From contig NZ_REFU01000001.1 of assembly GCF_003688915.1 (NCBI RefSeq), positions 2,790,001 to 2,854,000 on the forward strand: a DNA stretch of 64,000 nt, in the 5' to 3' direction. The DNA is from Rhodococcus sp. SBT000017. GTDB taxonomy: Bacteria > Actinomycetota > Actinomycetes > Mycobacteriales > Mycobacteriaceae. Under the pieces are notes generated by a model, which did not search any database, was not told where the DNA came from, and worked only from the letters and a program-made list of their open reading frames with translations. The position numbers were made by a program, and so were the translations under genes. Below, piece by piece: positions 8,891-17,581 of the stretch (position 1 is its first letter; every line of letters starts with the position of its first letter).

Positions 8891-9748
8891 ATGGATATGT
8901 TGAATCGTCAGAATCCCCGCGTCAGTGTCGTCATCCCGACGCTCAACGAGGCCGCGAACCTTCGCCACGTCCTCCCCCTGCTCTCTCACGACTACGAGCT
9001 CGTGCTGGTCGACGGTGGATCCGTCGACGGCACCATCGACGCGGCACGCGAGATCCGCGGTGACATTCGCATCATCAAGCAGACCCGCAAGGGCAAGGGC
9101 AACGCGCTCGCCTGCGGCTTCGAGGCCGCTACCGGTGACATCATCGTCATGTTCGACGCCGACGGTTCCGCCGATGCTGCCGAGATCCCGCGCTTCGTCG
9201 ACGCCTTGATCGCCGGTGCCGACTTCGCCAAGGGCAGCCGGTTCTGCGAGGGTGGCGGAAGCCACGACATCACGCCGCTGCGCCGCGCCGGCAACGGTGG
9301 CCTGCACCTCGTGGCCAACACGCTCTTCGGAACTCGCTTCTCGGATCTCTGCTACGGCTACAACGCCTTCTGGCGCGATCTGGTGCCGGTCCTGGACCTG
9401 CCCGTAGTCGATCAGCCGGGTGCCGAGGGCATGATGCTCTGGGGCGACGGTTTCGAGATCGAGACCATCATCAACTGCCGCTTCGCCGAGGCGTCCGTGC
9501 GCATCGAGGAAGTGCCGAGCGTCGAGCTGGCCCGCATCTACGGCCAGAGCAATCTGCGCACCTTCTCCGACGGCTTCCGGGTGCTACGCACCCTGATGAC
9601 CGAGCGCTTGCGGGCACGCAAGATCGCCCGCAAGTCCATCGCCCGTCCGTTGCGAGAGTCGATCGACGCCCGTACCGACATGGACCTCGAGTTCGAGGCT
9701 CTGGAGTCGTACAACGAGGTTCTCGAACTCCGCGAGAAGACGGCGTGA
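8891..9748 (+). CDS. GT2 glycosyltransferase (DPM1/GtrB-like)
   Basis: 285 residues. VSVVIPTLNEAANL and LVDGGSVDGT form the nucleotide-binding part and FDADGSAD gives the DXD site. The following KGSRF stretch and the NTLFG/CYGYNAF segment match polyprenyl-phosphate glycosyltransferases (dolichol-phosphate mannosyltransferase, GtrB). It likely makes or uses a lipid-linked sugar. I chose the ATG at 8891 because similarity starts immediately after; ATG 8897, six bases after a GGA, is equally possible, whereas the upstream in-frame start at 8828 would add unrelated residues. The stop overlaps the next GTG (GTGA). Confidence 0.85.
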   Translation: MDMLNRQNPRVSVVIPTLNEAANLRHVLPLLSHDYELVLVDGGSVDGTIDAAREIRGDIRIIKQTRKGKGNALACGFEAATGDIIVMFDADGSADAAEIPRFVDALIAGADFAKGSRFCEGGGSHDITPLRRAGNGGLHLVANTLFGTRFSDLCYGYNAFWRDLVPVLDLPVVDQPGAEGMMLWGDGFEIETIINCRFAEASVRIEEVPSVELARIYGQSNLRTFSDGFRVLRTLMTERLRARKIARKSIARPLRESIDARTDMDLEFEALESYNEVLELREKTA

Positions 9749-10707
9749 GTCTGCCGACTTCCTCGGTTGTCATCTGCGCGTACACGTTGGCTCGATGGTC
9801 CGAACTCCGGGCCGCCGTATCGGCCGTCCTCGATCAGGATGTGCCTGCCGACGAACTGATCATCGTCATCGATCACAATGCGCAACTGGCCGAACGTGCA
9901 CGCGACGAGTTCTCGCCGCTGCACCGGACCGTGAACGTGGTGGAGAACAACCACCCTCGCGGCCTCTCGGGAGCGCGCAACACCTCGCTCGATCTTGCAA
10001 CCGGTGAGATCGTCGTCTTCTTGGACGACGACGCGTCACCGCGCACCACAGAGTGGCTCGGAGCCATTCTGTCCCATTACTCGGACGATGCCGTGTACGC
10101 CGTTGGGGGCTCTGCATACCCGGTATGGCCGGACAAGCGTCCGGCCTTCTTACCGGCCGAGGTAGTGGGTGAACCCGGCGAACTCGATTGGGTCGTCGGG
10201 TGCACCTACCGCGGGCAGCCAACGGAAACCGCCCAGGTCCGCAATCTCATGGGCGCGAACATGTCGTTCCGCCGTGAGCCCGTCGTCGCACTCGGCGGAT
10301 TCGTCTCCGGCATCGGCCGGATCGGACGCGTCCCGCTCGGCTGCGAGGAGACGGAGCTGTGCATCCGACTGCGCCAGACGCATCCGGACGCGCAGATCGT
10401 GTTCGATCCATCGATCGTCGTCGATCACACGGTCAGTGCCGACCGCACTCGTCCGCGCTACCTCATCACGCGCAGCTACGCCGAGGGCGTGTCCAAGGCC
10501 GCCATCGCCCGGTTGATCGGGGCCGAGGACGCACTGTCCTCGGAGCGGGCCTACACCGCCAAGATCCTGCCTCGCGCAGTCGGCCGGGAGACCAGCGCCG
10601 CTGTGCGCGGCAACCCGGCACGCGCGTGGGGTGCGATGGCCGTGGTCGCCAGTGTCGGGGCGGCCGGAATCGGCTATGCCCGAGGCAAACTCAGCACGAG
10701 CCGCTAG
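9745..10707 (+). CDS. GT2 family glycosyltransferase
   Basis: 320 residues with a family 2 catalytic domain from the first residues: VVICAYTLARW, IIVIDHN, LSGARNTSL and FLDDDAS (metal site), then GANMSFRR and GCEETELCIRLRQ (ED acceptor motif). A short hydrophobic segment near the C-terminus (AVVASVGAAGIGYA) could touch the membrane. The GTG start overlaps the stop of the previous glycosyltransferase, so the two are coupled. It is the third GT2 enzyme of the locus, enough for a repeat unit of several sugars. Donor unknown. Confidence 0.85.
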   Translation: MSLPTSSVVICAYTLARWSELRAAVSAVLDQDVPADELIIVIDHNAQLAERARDEFSPLHRTVNVVENNHPRGLSGARNTSLDLATGEIVVFLDDDASPRTTEWLGAILSHYSDDAVYAVGGSAYPVWPDKRPAFLPAEVVGEPGELDWVVGCTYRGQPTETAQVRNLMGANMSFRREPVVALGGFVSGIGRIGRVPLGCEETELCIRLRQTHPDAQIVFDPSIVVDHTVSADRTRPRYLITRSYAEGVSKAAIARLIGAEDALSSERAYTAKILPRAVGRETSAAVRGNPARAWGAMAVVASVGAAGIGYARGKLSTSR

Positions 10708-10719
10708 CGGCACGTGCAC

Positions 10720-10746
10720 GAAACTTCGTAGCCCACTACGAATTTC
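10720..10746. terminator. Hairpin between convergent genes
   Basis: GAAACTTCGTAG (10720-10731) pairs with CTACGAATTTC (10736-10746) around a CCCA loop, with one bulged base. It sits between the convergent ends of the glycosyltransferase gene (stop 10707) and the GH2 gene (stop 10766), where a bidirectional terminator is expected. Confidence 0.55.
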
Positions 10747-10765
10747 TGCTCACGACCCAGGCTGC

Positions 10766-13171
10766 TCACGGCCGCGGTGCCACCGAGGCCCGCTCGATCG
10801 AATTCAGCGCGCGCACATGTCCGCGCGGGGCACTCGCGCCACGACCGACGAGAGTCAGCGTACGAGGTTCGTTCGGTGCCAGGTGGAACCACGAGTCGGA
10901 TACCTCGAAGCCGTCGATGTCGACGCAGACGTACTGCGCAGGCCAGTCGGACCGGACAGTCAATTCCCATGTTCCAGAATCTCTTTCGGTGACCTCTGCG
11001 GTCAATCCCACCGTGTTCTGACGGCTCTGCGCGCCGACGAGCGCGGTGGTTCGCGTCACCTCCACGCCGCTGTCGTCCAGTAACGCGGCCGTGACGGCGG
11101 AGTAGGTTCGACTGCCGAAGCGGTAGGCGTGGTTGACGTCGGTGAAGGTGCCGACGATGGAATCCACCGTCACTGCGATGGACCCGTTCGCTGGGGCGTT
11201 CACCGTGCGCTCGAACTCGTGGCTGCCGCGAGAAGCGTGCAACACCAATCGGATAGTGCCCGAGAGTGCCGGTCCGTCGTTGACCAGTTCCACCGAGTAG
11301 CCGTCGAGTCCGTTGTCGGACAACAGCAGTGCCACCGGGGCGCTTGCCCGCGCCAACGCGTAGAAGGGAGCCTTGGGCACGCCGGCGGTATCGACGATGC
11401 CCCAGCCTGCGCCGGGCACAGTATCTCGTAGCGTCAGCACGAGGGCTCCGGCACACCCCGAGGATGCTCGACGCCAGTGGCCGAACGCTTCGGTGAACGC
11501 TTCGACGATCGCCGCCCTACCGTAATCGAGGTACAGTTCTGCGTCGTCGCGCCGAATCAGGTGGGGGTCGACGCCGAAGATCGTGCGTACGTAGTGATCT
11601 CGCACATCCTCGAAATCCCAGGACGAGCCGCGGTCACGTGGGATCGCGGCCTTCCAGTCCGGGTGGTGACCGGCGACGGCCGCGGACCCGAAGAATTTCT
11701 CCACCTGCGCCCGTTCCGGGGGGACTGCGAAGGCCAGACACTCTGCTGCGAAACGCACGCCGGCAGTGCGGATATCGGACAGTGGTCGGAGGTAGCCGCC
11801 CACCCCGAAGTAGTGCGCGATGCCGTCGCCCACATGCGTGTGCAACTCGCCCTGAGCACTGGACGGGCTCGATGTCACGTATGCGACTCCGGGTACACGA
11901 TCGGCGAGGAATTCGGGAATAATGCTGTCCAGCATCACCATTCGTTGATCGTCGGCTGCAATCCCCAACATCGTGGGTTGCTGCTGAGTCTCACTTCCGC
12001 CACTGACGACAACCAGGGCCGGGTTGGCCGAGACGGCGTCTGCGAATGCGCCGAGCTCGCGGGTGACCGCTGCGGTGTACGTGTCATCGGTGGGCGGGTC
12101 GATGGTGCCGAACATGACGTCCTGCCACACCATGATGCCCAATTCTGCGCACAGGGACCAGAATTCGGGCTGCTCGTACACCAGGGTGCCGACGACGCGC
12201 ACCATGTTCAGGCCCGCCGATCGGAACTGCTCGAGCGCCGCCCGCAGATCGGGCTCCGGCGACCACAACCGCACCGGGTCCAGCGGGGTCCACGTTCCTC
12301 CGCGGCAGAAGACGCTCTCGCCGTTGACCGTCAGTACTGCGCCGCCGGCCGTACGGTCCAGATCCACCGTACGAAACCCGACGACGCCCATGGAATGCAG
12401 GGTGCCGTCCACCTCGAGCGCGACGCGATACGTTCGCGGTCGGCCGTGTGTGTGGGGCCACCAGAGTTCGACGTCGGGCAGCGTCACCGCCGAGTCGATA
12501 CGCTCGACGGTTCCGAGCTCGAAGGCCCTGTCGTCGATCATGATTCGAGCCACCCCCGGAGCATCCAGGTCGGCGCGCAGTGCGACGATGCCGTCCGTAC
12601 CGGATACCGTCGTCGACAGGGCGACGCGACGAACCTCGGGGATCACCGTCATCGACACCGGGCGCCAAAGTCCGACGGGTACCGGAAGGGGCCCGTACAC
12701 GGGTGCGCGTCCGAGCATGGTCGTCCGCTCGTGTCGCAGCCCTTGGGCAGCGATCAGCGACGATCGCCACCGACCGCGGGGGCGTCGAGACTTCAGATGT
12801 GCTGCCAGCGATTCGATGTGGACGGCGATGGTGACGGTGTCACCACAGTCCGACAGATCGAGAGTCTCGGGAACGAACATCGAGGTCACGGTCCTGCGAT
12901 GAATACCATCGATCCAGATCTGAGCACGGGTCGCGATGCCACCGAATCTCGCTCGCACCCGGCGATGGCCGCCGGTGGAGACGTCGGCGACGAACCACCA
13001 GTCGTGGTCGTCCGGATTCACTGCGAGTGCGTGCCCCAGCGCGGTGGCAACCGTGCCCGGCACCACCGCGTCGATCCAGTCGAGCTCGTCCGGTAGGTCG
13101 CCGGGGGCGAGAACGGAACCGGCGTCGGTTCGGGCCAGCCGCCACCGAGCGCCGTCGAGCAGATCGATCAC
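10766..13171 (-). CDS. GH2 beta-mannosidase-like glycoside hydrolase
   Basis: 801 residues of family GH2: an N-terminal jelly-roll (DDHDWWFVADV), an immunoglobulin-like domain, a TIM barrel starting near residue 280 (VNGESVFCRGGTWTPLD, as in beta-mannosidases) and C-terminal beta domains. Candidate catalytic residues are Glu394 in SGGSE (acid/base; mannosidases usually show GNNE) and Glu477 in FAAECL (nucleophile; usually SEFG). Both glutamates are kept but their flanks differ, so specificity may differ. No signal peptide is seen. The GTG at 13171 overlaps the TGA of the DUF1839 gene (GTGA), so I reject the 87-residue extension upstream. Confidence 0.8.
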   Translation of the reverse strand: MIDLLDGARWRLARTDAGSVLAPGDLPDELDWIDAVVPGTVATALGHALAVNPDDHDWWFVADVSTGGHRRVRARFGGIATRAQIWIDGIHRRTVTSMFVPETLDLSDCGDTVTIAVHIESLAAHLKSRRPRGRWRSSLIAAQGLRHERTTMLGRAPVYGPLPVPVGLWRPVSMTVIPEVRRVALSTTVSGTDGIVALRADLDAPGVARIMIDDRAFELGTVERIDSAVTLPDVELWWPHTHGRPRTYRVALEVDGTLHSMGVVGFRTVDLDRTAGGAVLTVNGESVFCRGGTWTPLDPVRLWSPEPDLRAALEQFRSAGLNMVRVVGTLVYEQPEFWSLCAELGIMVWQDVMFGTIDPPTDDTYTAAVTRELGAFADAVSANPALVVVSGGSETQQQPTMLGIAADDQRMVMLDSIIPEFLADRVPGVAYVTSSPSSAQGELHTHVGDGIAHYFGVGGYLRPLSDIRTAGVRFAAECLAFAVPPERAQVEKFFGSAAVAGHHPDWKAAIPRDRGSSWDFEDVRDHYVRTIFGVDPHLIRRDDAELYLDYGRAAIVEAFTEAFGHWRRASSGCAGALVLTLRDTVPGAGWGIVDTAGVPKAPFYALARASAPVALLLSDNGLDGYSVELVNDGPALSGTIRLVLHASRGSHEFERTVNAPANGSIAVTVDSIVGTFTDVNHAYRFGSRTYSAVTAALLDDSGVEVTRTTALVGAQSRQNTVGLTAEVTERDSGTWELTVRSDWPAQYVCVDIDGFEVSDSWFHLAPNEPRTLTLVGRGASAPRGHVRALNSIERASVAPRP

Positions 13172-14172
13172 GTGCCCAATGCACCTGCAACGATGTCCAT
13201 GGCCGCCGTCCAGTTCTTGCTCATCTCGATCAGCGGCTCGTCGAGCACCACATCCCGGCCACGTGCGGCGCGGGCCATCCGGAACTGAACGGCCTTGGCA
13301 CCGGAGGCCGCGTCGAGGAAATACGGAGCGGCCGCGGCGGCACCCGTCACGCCTCTGCCTTCGAGGTAGTGCACGTAGTTGGCCGCGAGTTCTGCCGTTG
13401 CACCGAATTGGCGGAGCAGGCCGAACGACCACAGGTGGAATGCGTCGGGACCCGCGGTCTGCACGAGCGGGATGTCGGCGATGACGCGGCGGGCCAGTGC
13501 ATCGACCGGATTGCCCGGAGCGCGGCGGGCCAGGTGTGCGCGAGCGACATCGAGATCACGATCCTCGAAACCGGCGTCGAGCACGGTGGAGTCCACTTTG
13601 ATCTGCTCGACGTACGGCAGCAACACCTCGGCATGCGGTTCCGGAGCGAGATTGAAGATCCCGTCGAAATCGGCTCCGGTGAGCTCGAAGTAGCCGCGAT
13701 TGTGGAAGTACCCCATCACCTTGCCCTCGCGATCGACGAGGTTCGGCACGATGGTGGTCTTGGTGTGCTGATTGCGGTAACTGGTCCCCGCGGTGTCGGG
13801 CAGCCAGAAGCCGTCGACCTCCACGGTGACGTGGATGCCGTCTTCCAGGCCTTCGACGACGTGCTCGAGTACAGGACGCCACACGTTCATCTCAGCGACG
13901 CCGATGCCGTACAGGGCGCGGAGGTCCTCGGGCGCGATCTTCACGAAGTCCCACTGTCGCCCGTCGCATCCCGCGCTCAGCACGAAGGCGAGCGCAGGAG
14001 TGGGATCGGCACCGAAGGAGTGCAGAACTTCGATCCACAGGTCGACGTAGCAATTGGTTTCGGTCCAGATGCGGTCGTGATTGTGTATCGGGTGTGGCCG
14101 GTAACTGATGGGGTCGAGTTCGAGGACTCGTAGGCTGGTCCCGAGCCTGTCCAGCACTGCATCGTTCGACAT
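13168..14172 (-). CDS. DUF1839 family protein
   Basis: 334 residues matching the DUF1839 family: NCYVDLWIEVLHSFGADP near the start, then QWDFVKIAPEDLRALYGIGV and a YFHNRGYFEL stretch. It is soluble, without signal peptide. The family is often found in surface polysaccharide clusters, but its activity is not established. The ATG at 14172 follows a strong ribosome site (AGGAGAGG on the minus strand). Its stop overlaps the GH2 start, so the two form a coupled operon transcribed towards the biosynthetic operon. Confidence 0.8.
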   Translation of the reverse strand: MSNDAVLDRLGTSLRVLELDPISYRPHPIHNHDRIWTETNCYVDLWIEVLHSFGADPTPALAFVLSAGCDGRQWDFVKIAPEDLRALYGIGVAEMNVWRPVLEHVVEGLEDGIHVTVEVDGFWLPDTAGTSYRNQHTKTTIVPNLVDREGKVMGYFHNRGYFELTGADFDGIFNLAPEPHAEVLLPYVEQIKVDSTVLDAGFEDRDLDVARAHLARRAPGNPVDALARRVIADIPLVQTAGPDAFHLWSFGLLRQFGATAELAANYVHYLEGRGVTGAAAAAPYFLDAASGAKAVQFRMARAARGRDVVLDEPLIEMSKNWTAAMDIVAGALGT

Positions 14173-14530
14173 GAAGCCTCTCCTACCGGATCGAATGTCG
14201 GACGGTCCCCGAGCCGCATTTGTCCGTATTGCCTGTATCCAGGCCCCTAATCCTAACGAATCGGTTTGTTCTTCGCACTCGATCGGACGGTAGGATTGTT
14301 TTTGCCCGGGCAAACTATTTTCTGGGCCACCATCTCGACAACAACGACATCCGCCCCCGGTAACGGGGGCAATCACAGAGCGAGCAGTCGGTTCCGCGCC
14401 GGTAATGCTGGTGCGCAGCTTGTTCGTGATGGCACTTGCATAGAGGCTCTGAGCTGGGCACATGCCGAGTGTAGACAACACCTGACACATCCATGCCCAA
14501 CTCGGGCACGCAATAGGAGGCACGAGCGCG
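14173..14530. promoter_or_regulatory. Divergent promoter region with palindrome and GC hairpin
   Basis: 358 bp without a gene, between the DUF1839 operon (minus) and an EEP gene (plus). It has AT-rich patches (CCTAATCCTAACGAATCGG; TTTTTGCCC). A perfect 14-bp palindrome TTTGCCCGGGCAAA lies at 14301-14314, and a perfect hairpin GCCCCCG-GTAA-CGGGGGC at 14353-14370. The palindrome looks like a repressor operator. The hairpin lacks a T-tract, so it could be an attenuator or a boundary rather than a simple terminator. Confidence 0.5.
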
Positions 14531-15469
14531 ATGCGCCGTTTCGCGTCCAGCGCAGCGCTGGTCATCGGCTGGGCTCTGCTCGCTGTCGTATTCGGAATGT
14601 TCCTCGTTCGCCAGGTTGGTGTGACGGAGATCACTTTTGTTGCGTTCGTCGTCGGGGCACCGTATCTCGGTGTCGCCTCGATCATCGCCGTGATCCTGTT
14701 CGCCGCAGCGCGCTCCCGCATCGGGTCGGCAGTCGCAGTACTGCTCACCGTCGCCGTCGTCGGCGTCCAGGTGCCGATGTTCCTCGCCGACGGCCCGGAC
14801 AACACCGGCCCTGAACTGTCGGTCCTGACGATCAACGTCGCGCACGGCGACGCCGACGCCGAGTCCATCGTCGACGCGGTGCGCAGCAATGACGTCGACA
14901 TTCTCGCGGTACAGGAACTGACCCCGGAGGAAGTGACCGATCTACAGGCCGCGGGTATCGAGGACCTATTGCCGTTCTCCTTCACCGCTGCACTCCCGGT
15001 GGCCGATGGCACCGGGCTGTGGAGCCGCACCCCGTTGACCGACGGCACCCGCCTCGACAACTTCGGATTCGTACCGGTCCAGGCGAAAACCACCGTCGAC
15101 GGGCAGGATCTGACCGTCGTCTCGTTCCACGCGATGTCTCCTGCCACGCCGCGCCACACCACCGAGTGGGACGCCGACCTGGCCCGGATGCGGTCGATCA
15201 TGGACACCTACCAGGGCACCGTGCTCGTCGCGGGCGATTTCAACGCCACCAACGACCATCGGCAGTTCCGCACGTTGGCGTCGTCCCCGTTCTCCGACGC
15301 GGCAGACGGGGCGGGCGCGGGACTGTTCCGCACGTTCCCGTCGGAGCGTCCGCTCGCGCGTTTGGACCATGTGGTGACGAGTGAGAACGTCCGCGCCCGG
15401 TCGGTCGAGCCCGTGGCGATCCCGGAGAGCGATCACCTGGCGGTTCTCGCGGAGTTGCAGCTGCCCTGA
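14531..15469 (+). CDS. Membrane-anchored endonuclease/exonuclease/phosphatase-family protein
   Basis: 312 residues. Three hydrophobic helices occupy about residues 6-85, followed by an external EEP domain: LTINVAHGDAD at its start, LAVQEL (metal-binding Glu), VAGDFNAT (catalytic Asp-Asn) and a C-terminal RLDHVV...SDH. This topology is the same as other actinobacterial membrane-tethered EEP proteins. It would cleave phosphodiester bonds outside the cell; substrate could be nucleic acid, phospholipid or inositol phosphate. The ATG follows AGGAGG at 14516-14521 with a rather long spacing. Convergent with the Hsp70-like gene 10 bp downstream. Confidence 0.8.
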   Translation: MRRFASSAALVIGWALLAVVFGMFLVRQVGVTEITFVAFVVGAPYLGVASIIAVILFAAARSRIGSAVAVLLTVAVVGVQVPMFLADGPDNTGPELSVLTINVAHGDADAESIVDAVRSNDVDILAVQELTPEEVTDLQAAGIEDLLPFSFTAALPVADGTGLWSRTPLTDGTRLDNFGFVPVQAKTTVDGQDLTVVSFHAMSPATPRHTTEWDADLARMRSIMDTYQGTVLVAGDFNATNDHRQFRTLASSPFSDAADGAGAGLFRTFPSERPLARLDHVVTSENVRARSVEPVAIPESDHLAVLAELQLP

Positions 15470-15479
15470 CCTCGGGTGT

Positions 15480-16838
15480 CTAGAAGCGGGGCAACTCGAT
15501 CACCGGTGGCGGGGGCAGCTGGATCTGCGGCAGCTGAATCTGCGGCAGGCCGGGTATCAGCGGCGGCGGGGCGGGCGCGGGCGCGGGTGCGACGGGCGGC
15601 ACGTATTCCGGCTCGGAGTAGGTGCGGGCCGGGGCCTGAGCGGCCTCGGTGGTCGGCGGAACGGTGGTGGTCGGCGGCGCGGTGGTAGTCGGCGCGCTCG
15701 TCCTCGGCGTCGTGGGATCGGCGGTGGCAGGCGTACTCGTCTCCGCCGGGGCACTCGTCGGTTCCGTGGAACTGCCGCCGTACCCGAGGGACAACCCGAG
15801 CGCAGCGACAGCAACGAGGCCACCTGCGACGAGCACGGCACCGCGCACCTTGCGCTTGGAATCGGCGGGCTTGTCGGCAACGGGCTCGGGGCTCAACCAA
15901 TCCGGAGCCCCGGTCAACGATGCGGGACCGGACGGAGACTGCCGAACGCCCGGCTGCGGGGTCGGTTGACGCGGTGCATCGGCCACCGGGGTCGCGAGCA
16001 GCGCTGCGCCGCGTGCGGCCACCGATTCCGGGTTCGCCGGGGTCACTACGGGGAGGCCGATCCACGCACTGAGAATCGATTCGACCAGCGGAATGCGTGC
16101 TCCGCCGCCGATGAGGAAGAGAGCGTCGACGTGCTTGGGTGAACGACCGATCACGTCACGCACCAACCGCGCCGAGTACTCGATGGGAACGGTCACCAGG
16201 GACTCGAACGCCTCGCGCGAGATCAGGATCACGCCGCCGTCACCGGGTAGGCACACCGCGCCGCTGGTCGACAGCTGCTCCTTGGCCACGCGGCACCGTG
16301 CGGTGAACTCGCTCAGTTCCTGATTGTCGGCAATGTCGACGCCCTGCTTGGCGAGCTGATTGTCCGAGATGAGGCGATCGAAATCGTCACCGCTGATGTC
16401 GATGGTGCGCTCGGCGAGCAGAACCTGCCCGGTACCGCGATCGATCACGCTGATCGTCAATCCGGAGCTGCCGAGATCGTAGAGAGCGATGGTGCCGAAG
16501 TGTCCCAGCTCTCCCGACGCCTCGAGGTACTGCAACGCTGCTCGCGCCTCGGGAACCAGTCGGTAGTTGTAGAGCCGCTGACTCGCCATCGCCTGCTGGA
16601 TCTCGCCGAACTGCTGCTGGTCCCGGTACGCGACACCGGTTGCTTGCACCGGCCCACCGTCGCCCGGCTGCGAGAGCACGACGCCGATCGATTCGGCGGC
16701 CAGTTCCTCCGCGCGGTCCCAGTAGGCGTCGACGGTGTCGTGGTGGAAATCGAGGCGACCCGGATCCTGAGGGCGCGCGTCGGGACGAGCCATGCGCACT
16801 GCACTGGCCCCCACCGACACACCGAGAACTTCGGTCAT
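15480..16838 (-). CDS. Hsp70-like ATPase with membrane anchor and Pro/Thr-rich tail
   Basis: 452 residues. Residues 1-285 form an Hsp70/actin-type nucleotide-binding domain: LYDLGSSGLTIS (phosphate-2 loop, 120-130) and LIGGGARIPLV (adenosine loop, 242-252) are clear, while the N-terminal phosphate-1 loop is degenerate (VSVGASAVRMA). No substrate-binding domain follows. Instead there is a linker, one membrane helix (about 331-353) and a ~100-residue Pro/Thr-rich tail that would lie outside. This is the actinobacterial 'Hsp70 family protein' type, perhaps a sensor or cell-envelope factor rather than a chaperone. Divergent from the phosphatase gene. Confidence 0.8.
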   Translation of the reverse strand: MTEVLGVSVGASAVRMARPDARPQDPGRLDFHHDTVDAYWDRAEELAAESIGVVLSQPGDGGPVQATGVAYRDQQQFGEIQQAMASQRLYNYRLVPEARAALQYLEASGELGHFGTIALYDLGSSGLTISVIDRGTGQVLLAERTIDISGDDFDRLISDNQLAKQGVDIADNQELSEFTARCRVAKEQLSTSGAVCLPGDGGVILISREAFESLVTVPIEYSARLVRDVIGRSPKHVDALFLIGGGARIPLVESILSAWIGLPVVTPANPESVAARGAALLATPVADAPRQPTPQPGVRQSPSGPASLTGAPDWLSPEPVADKPADSKRKVRGAVLVAGGLVAVAALGLSLGYGGSSTEPTSAPAETSTPATADPTTPRTSAPTTTAPPTTTVPPTTEAAQAPARTYSEPEYVPPVAPAPAPAPPPLIPGLPQIQLPQIQLPPPPVIELPRF

Positions 16839-16968
16839 TACCCGCCTTCGGTCGACTTCCCCGTGAACACACGCCGAGACTCATTGTCACGAACGAGTCT
16901 CGATCCCCCTGCCAATGGCTCACTGTAGCGCGTCCCGTGGTGCACAGTGCAGCACCCGACCACAGCAC

Positions 16969-16974
16969 TACAGT
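16969..16974 (+). promoter_or_regulatory. -10 hexamer of a leaderless promoter
   Basis: TACAGT lies 7 bp before the ATG of the tyrosine phosphatase gene, and there is no ribosome site. A TANNNT hexamer at this distance puts the transcription start at the A of the ATG, the arrangement of leaderless actinobacterial mRNAs. Confidence 0.5.
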
Positions 16975-16981
16975 TGCGGCC

Positions 16982-17491
16982 ATGCGCGTTCTGTTCGTCT
17001 GCACCGGGAACATCTGCCGATCGCCCACAGCCGAGCGACTTGCGGCCGCATTCGCGCGTGAAGGTGGGTTCGAGCTGACCGCGAGCAGCGCCGGAACGCA
17101 GGGCTTGACCGGACACGCCATGGACCCGACGGCTGCGACGGTGCTGACGCAGCTCGGCGGTGACCCGGACGGTTTTGTTGCCCGACGCCTCACGCCCGCG
17201 ATCGCTGCCGACGCCGACCTCGTTCTGACGATGACGGCGGCACATCGCGATGCCGTCCTGGCGCTTGCACCGCGGCAGATGCGTCGCACCTTCACGCTGC
17301 TCGAGGCGGCCGGTCTCGCCGCCGCGTCGGGCGCGCACTCCATCGCGACCCTGGCCGACGCACGGGCGGTGCACCGTGTCGACACACTCGACATCGGCGA
17401 TCCGTATCGGCGCGATCACTCGGTGTACGAGCAGGCCGGGGAGTTGATCGCAGAGACGCTCCCCCACGTTCTGCGGTTGTCGACGCAGTGA
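16982..17491 (+). CDS. Low-molecular-weight protein tyrosine phosphatase
   Basis: 169 residues with the complete active site at the N-terminus: V-C-T-G-N-I-C-R-S, matching CX5R(S/T) with nucleophile Cys8 counted from MRVLFVC (Cys7). The catalytic Asp is in IGDPYRRD near residue 140. In this family the enzyme dephosphorylates tyrosines or low-molecular substrates; in polysaccharide-producing bacteria it often controls a tyrosine autokinase, but no such kinase gene is in this window. The ATG at 16982 is chosen because family similarity starts there; longer in-frame starts overlap the Hsp70-like gene. Confidence 0.88.
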   Translation: MRVLFVCTGNICRSPTAERLAAAFAREGGFELTASSAGTQGLTGHAMDPTAATVLTQLGGDPDGFVARRLTPAIAADADLVLTMTAAHRDAVLALAPRQMRRTFTLLEAAGLAAASGAHSIATLADARAVHRVDTLDIGDPYRRDHSVYEQAGELIAETLPHVLRLSTQ

Positions 17492-17501
17492 ACGTCCATC
17501 T

Positions 17502-17522
17502 CTCACCGAGCCGCTCGCTGAG
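17502..17522 (+). terminator. Weak hairpin after the phosphatase gene
   Basis: CTCACCGAG (17502-17510) and CTCGCTGAG (17514-17522) pair with one mismatch around a CCG loop, 11 bp after the stop codon. No T-tract follows, so it is at most a modest terminator. Confidence 0.3.
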
Positions 17523-17569
17523 GTAACGTTCTCGCATCATTGCCGACCATCCGGGTCCGGCCACGGCGT

Positions 17570-17575
17570 TAGGGT
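17570..17575 (+). promoter_or_regulatory. -10 hexamer of a leaderless promoter
   Basis: TAGGGT lies 6 bp before the ATG at 17582 and no Shine-Dalgarno sequence is present, again suggesting that transcription starts at or next to the ATG. Confidence 0.4.
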
Positions 17576-17581
17576 CTGTGC

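Noticed and set aside
11477..13096. Long plus-strand open frame (539 codons) opposite the GH2 gene
   Set aside because: High-GC antisense shadow: its translation is rich in Arg, Gly, His and Gln, lacks any domain, and the minus-strand GH2 reading is coherent across the full length.
14173..15207. Upstream extension of the DUF1839 frame over the EEP gene
   Set aside because: Antisense to a membrane EEP gene; the ATG at 14172 has a strong ribosome site and starts the conserved part.
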